Origin: Ruminococcus sp.
GTDB lineage: Bacteria; Bacillota_A; Clostridia; Oscillospirales; Acutalibacteraceae
Assembly (NCBI GenBank): GCA_017481395.1
Contig: JAFUPE010000052.1
Span: forward strand, 1 to 25,611
Direction: 5' to 3'
DNA: 25,611 nucleotides
Shown: positions 24,771 to 25,611 of the stretch, in pieces
Layout: each line of letters starts with the position of its first letter
Position numbering within the stretch: the first letter of the stretch is position 1
The notes under the pieces: generated by a model
Databases searched by the model: none
Told to the model about the DNA's origin: nothing
The model's input: the letters and a program-made list of their open reading frames with translations, nothing else
Position numbers and translations under genes: made by a program

Positions 24771-25611
24771 TCAGATATGGATTATTTCGCGGTGTAAATC
24801 AAAGCCTGTTTTTGACTTAACCTCATCCTGTATGATTTTTACAAGGTCAAGTACATCCTGACAGGTAGCACCGCCTTTGTTCACAATAAAGCCCGAGTGC
24901 TTTTCGCTTACCTGAGCTCCTCCTACTTGTCTGCCTTTTAAGCCGCATTCTTCGATTAACGCCGCAGCGAAAGCGCCCTCGGGACGTTTAAAAATAGACC
25001 CTGCACTGGGATATTCCAAGGGTTGCTTATCCTTACGCTTTTGCATAAGCTCATCCATTCTGTTTTTTATGGCTGTGCTGTCGCCCTTTTTGAGCTTAAG
25101 TGTAACAGAAAGGATAATATATTCGCCCTTCATATATACGCTGTGACGGTATGAAAGGTCAAGCTCATTTAAGGTAAACTCACCTACATTAAGCTCGGGG
25201 TCAAGATGAGTACAGGATACAACAACGTCTTTCATTTCGCCACCGTATGCACCTGCATTCATATATGCCGCACCGCCTACAGAACCGGGAATACCGTAAC
25301 CGAACTCAAGACCTGTAAGGGAGGCTTTCCATGCATCAAGACAAAGCTTGGTAAGAGATGCACCTGCACCTGCAACTATAGTATCACCTTTTATGGTAAT
25401 ATCTTTAAACTCTCCTTCAAGTCGGATAACCGCACCCTTTATACCATTGTCGCTGACTAAAAGATTTGAGCCGTTGCCAATAAGCATATAAGGCACGTTA
25501 CATTCTCGGCAAACAGAGATTACCGTCTTAAGCTCGTCAGTATTTTTAACAGTTATAAGACAGTCGGCATTTCCGCCGATTTTAAAGGATGTATGCTCGC
25601 TCATAGGAACA
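24771..25611 (-). CDS. murB: UDP-N-acetylenolpyruvoylglucosamine reductase MurB, 5' end outside window
   Basis: FAD enzyme that reduces the enolpyruvyl group to give UDP-MurNAc for peptidoglycan. About 279 C-terminal residues are visible. HTSFKIGG and IGNGSNLLVSD mark the FAD domain, with YGIPGSVGGAAYMNAGAYGG contacting the flavin. SYRHSVYM, the catalytic-serine motif PSAGSIFKRPEGAFAAALIE, and SEKHSGFIVNKGGATCQDVL follow, a type IIb-like arrangement. The first ATG in frame (25604) is internal: the frame stays open to the edge with Val-Pro before it, matching the family 'VPM..HTSFKIGG' pattern. About 20-30 N-terminal residues are therefore missing. It leads into rapZ. Confidence 0.96.
   Translation of the reverse strand, partial: VPMSEHTSFKIGGNADCLITVKNTDELKTVISVCRECNVPYMLIGNGSNLLVSDNGIKGAVIRLEGEFKDITIKGDTIVAGAGASLTKLCLDAWKASLTGLEFGYGIPGSVGGAAYMNAGAYGGEMKDVVVSCTHLDPELNVGEFTLNELDLSYRHSVYMKGEYIILSVTLKLKKGDSTAIKNRMDELMQKRKDKQPLEYPSAGSIFKRPEGAFAAALIEECGLKGRQVGGAQVSEKHSGFIVNKGGATCQDVLDLVKIIQDEVKSKTGFDLHREIIHI

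Noticed and set aside
25602..25604. ATG at 25604 as the true murB start
   Set aside because: The frame stays open to the edge, the preceding codons encode Val-Pro as expected for MurB, and starting here would remove the usual N-terminal segment.

Overview
This window is a chromosomal housekeeping region from a Gram-positive, low-to-mid GC, endospore-lineage Clostridia bacterium. The gene content fits the Oscillospiraceae/Ruminococcaceae side, but the sequence alone does not fix the family. The evidence is the sporulation-associated yabP-yabQ pair beside divIC, whiA-rapZ-murB, HemZ, a long-form HPF, a CIRCE-controlled groESL, and strong AGGAGG-type ribosome binding sites. All 29 genes lie on the minus strand, so transcription runs from coordinate 25611 down to 1. 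Gaps are very small and many genes overlap. No gene-free stretch exceeds about 140 bases. I see no tRNA, rRNA, insertion sequence, prophage, CRISPR array, toxin-antitoxin pair or defence island.

Layout in transcription order. (1) murB (5' end outside the window), rapZ and whiA: cell-wall precursor synthesis, an RNase adaptor-type ATPase and a division/sporulation DNA-binding protein. (2) xseB-ispA-dxs-tlyA-nadK-argR-recN: the classic Firmicutes block linking isoprenoid synthesis, rRNA methylation, NADP supply, arginine control and DNA repair, here without xseA at its head. (3) recJ-rel-dtd-MBL hydrolase-hemZ: DNA repair, (p)ppGpp metabolism, D-aminoacyl-tRNA proofreading, a glyoxalase II-like hydrolase and a radical SAM protein. 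(4) A small coiled-coil protein of unknown function. (5) The counterpart of the Bacillus subtilis yabM-yabN-yabO-yabP-yabQ-divIC-yabR cluster: a MOP-superfamily flippase, MazG, HU (inserted), RqcP, YabP, YabQ, DivIC-like and YabR. (6) hpf, an RlmL-like methyltransferase and an orphan ABC-type lipoprotein. (7) groES-groEL behind a perfect CIRCE operator; groEL runs off the left edge.

The genes share themes of envelope and division (murB, ispA/dxs for the undecaprenyl carrier, flippase, divIC), ribosome care and translation quality (rel, hpf, rqcP, dtd, tlyA, rlmL, yabR) and genome upkeep (recN, recJ, xseB, mazG, HU). Translational coupling is common: TAATG or ATGA overlaps occur at MBL/hemZ, dtd/MBL and yabP/yabQ. 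Two intrinsic-terminator-like hairpins directly follow genes for abundant proteins (HU and HPF), immediately before the next gene's ribosome binding site, and may set expression steps inside a long operon.

I did not find a previously undescribed system. The items most worth a second look are the two intra-operon terminators, the 107-residue coiled-coil protein, the orphan substrate-binding lipoprotein, and the missing partners (xseA, yvcK) at otherwise conserved loci.
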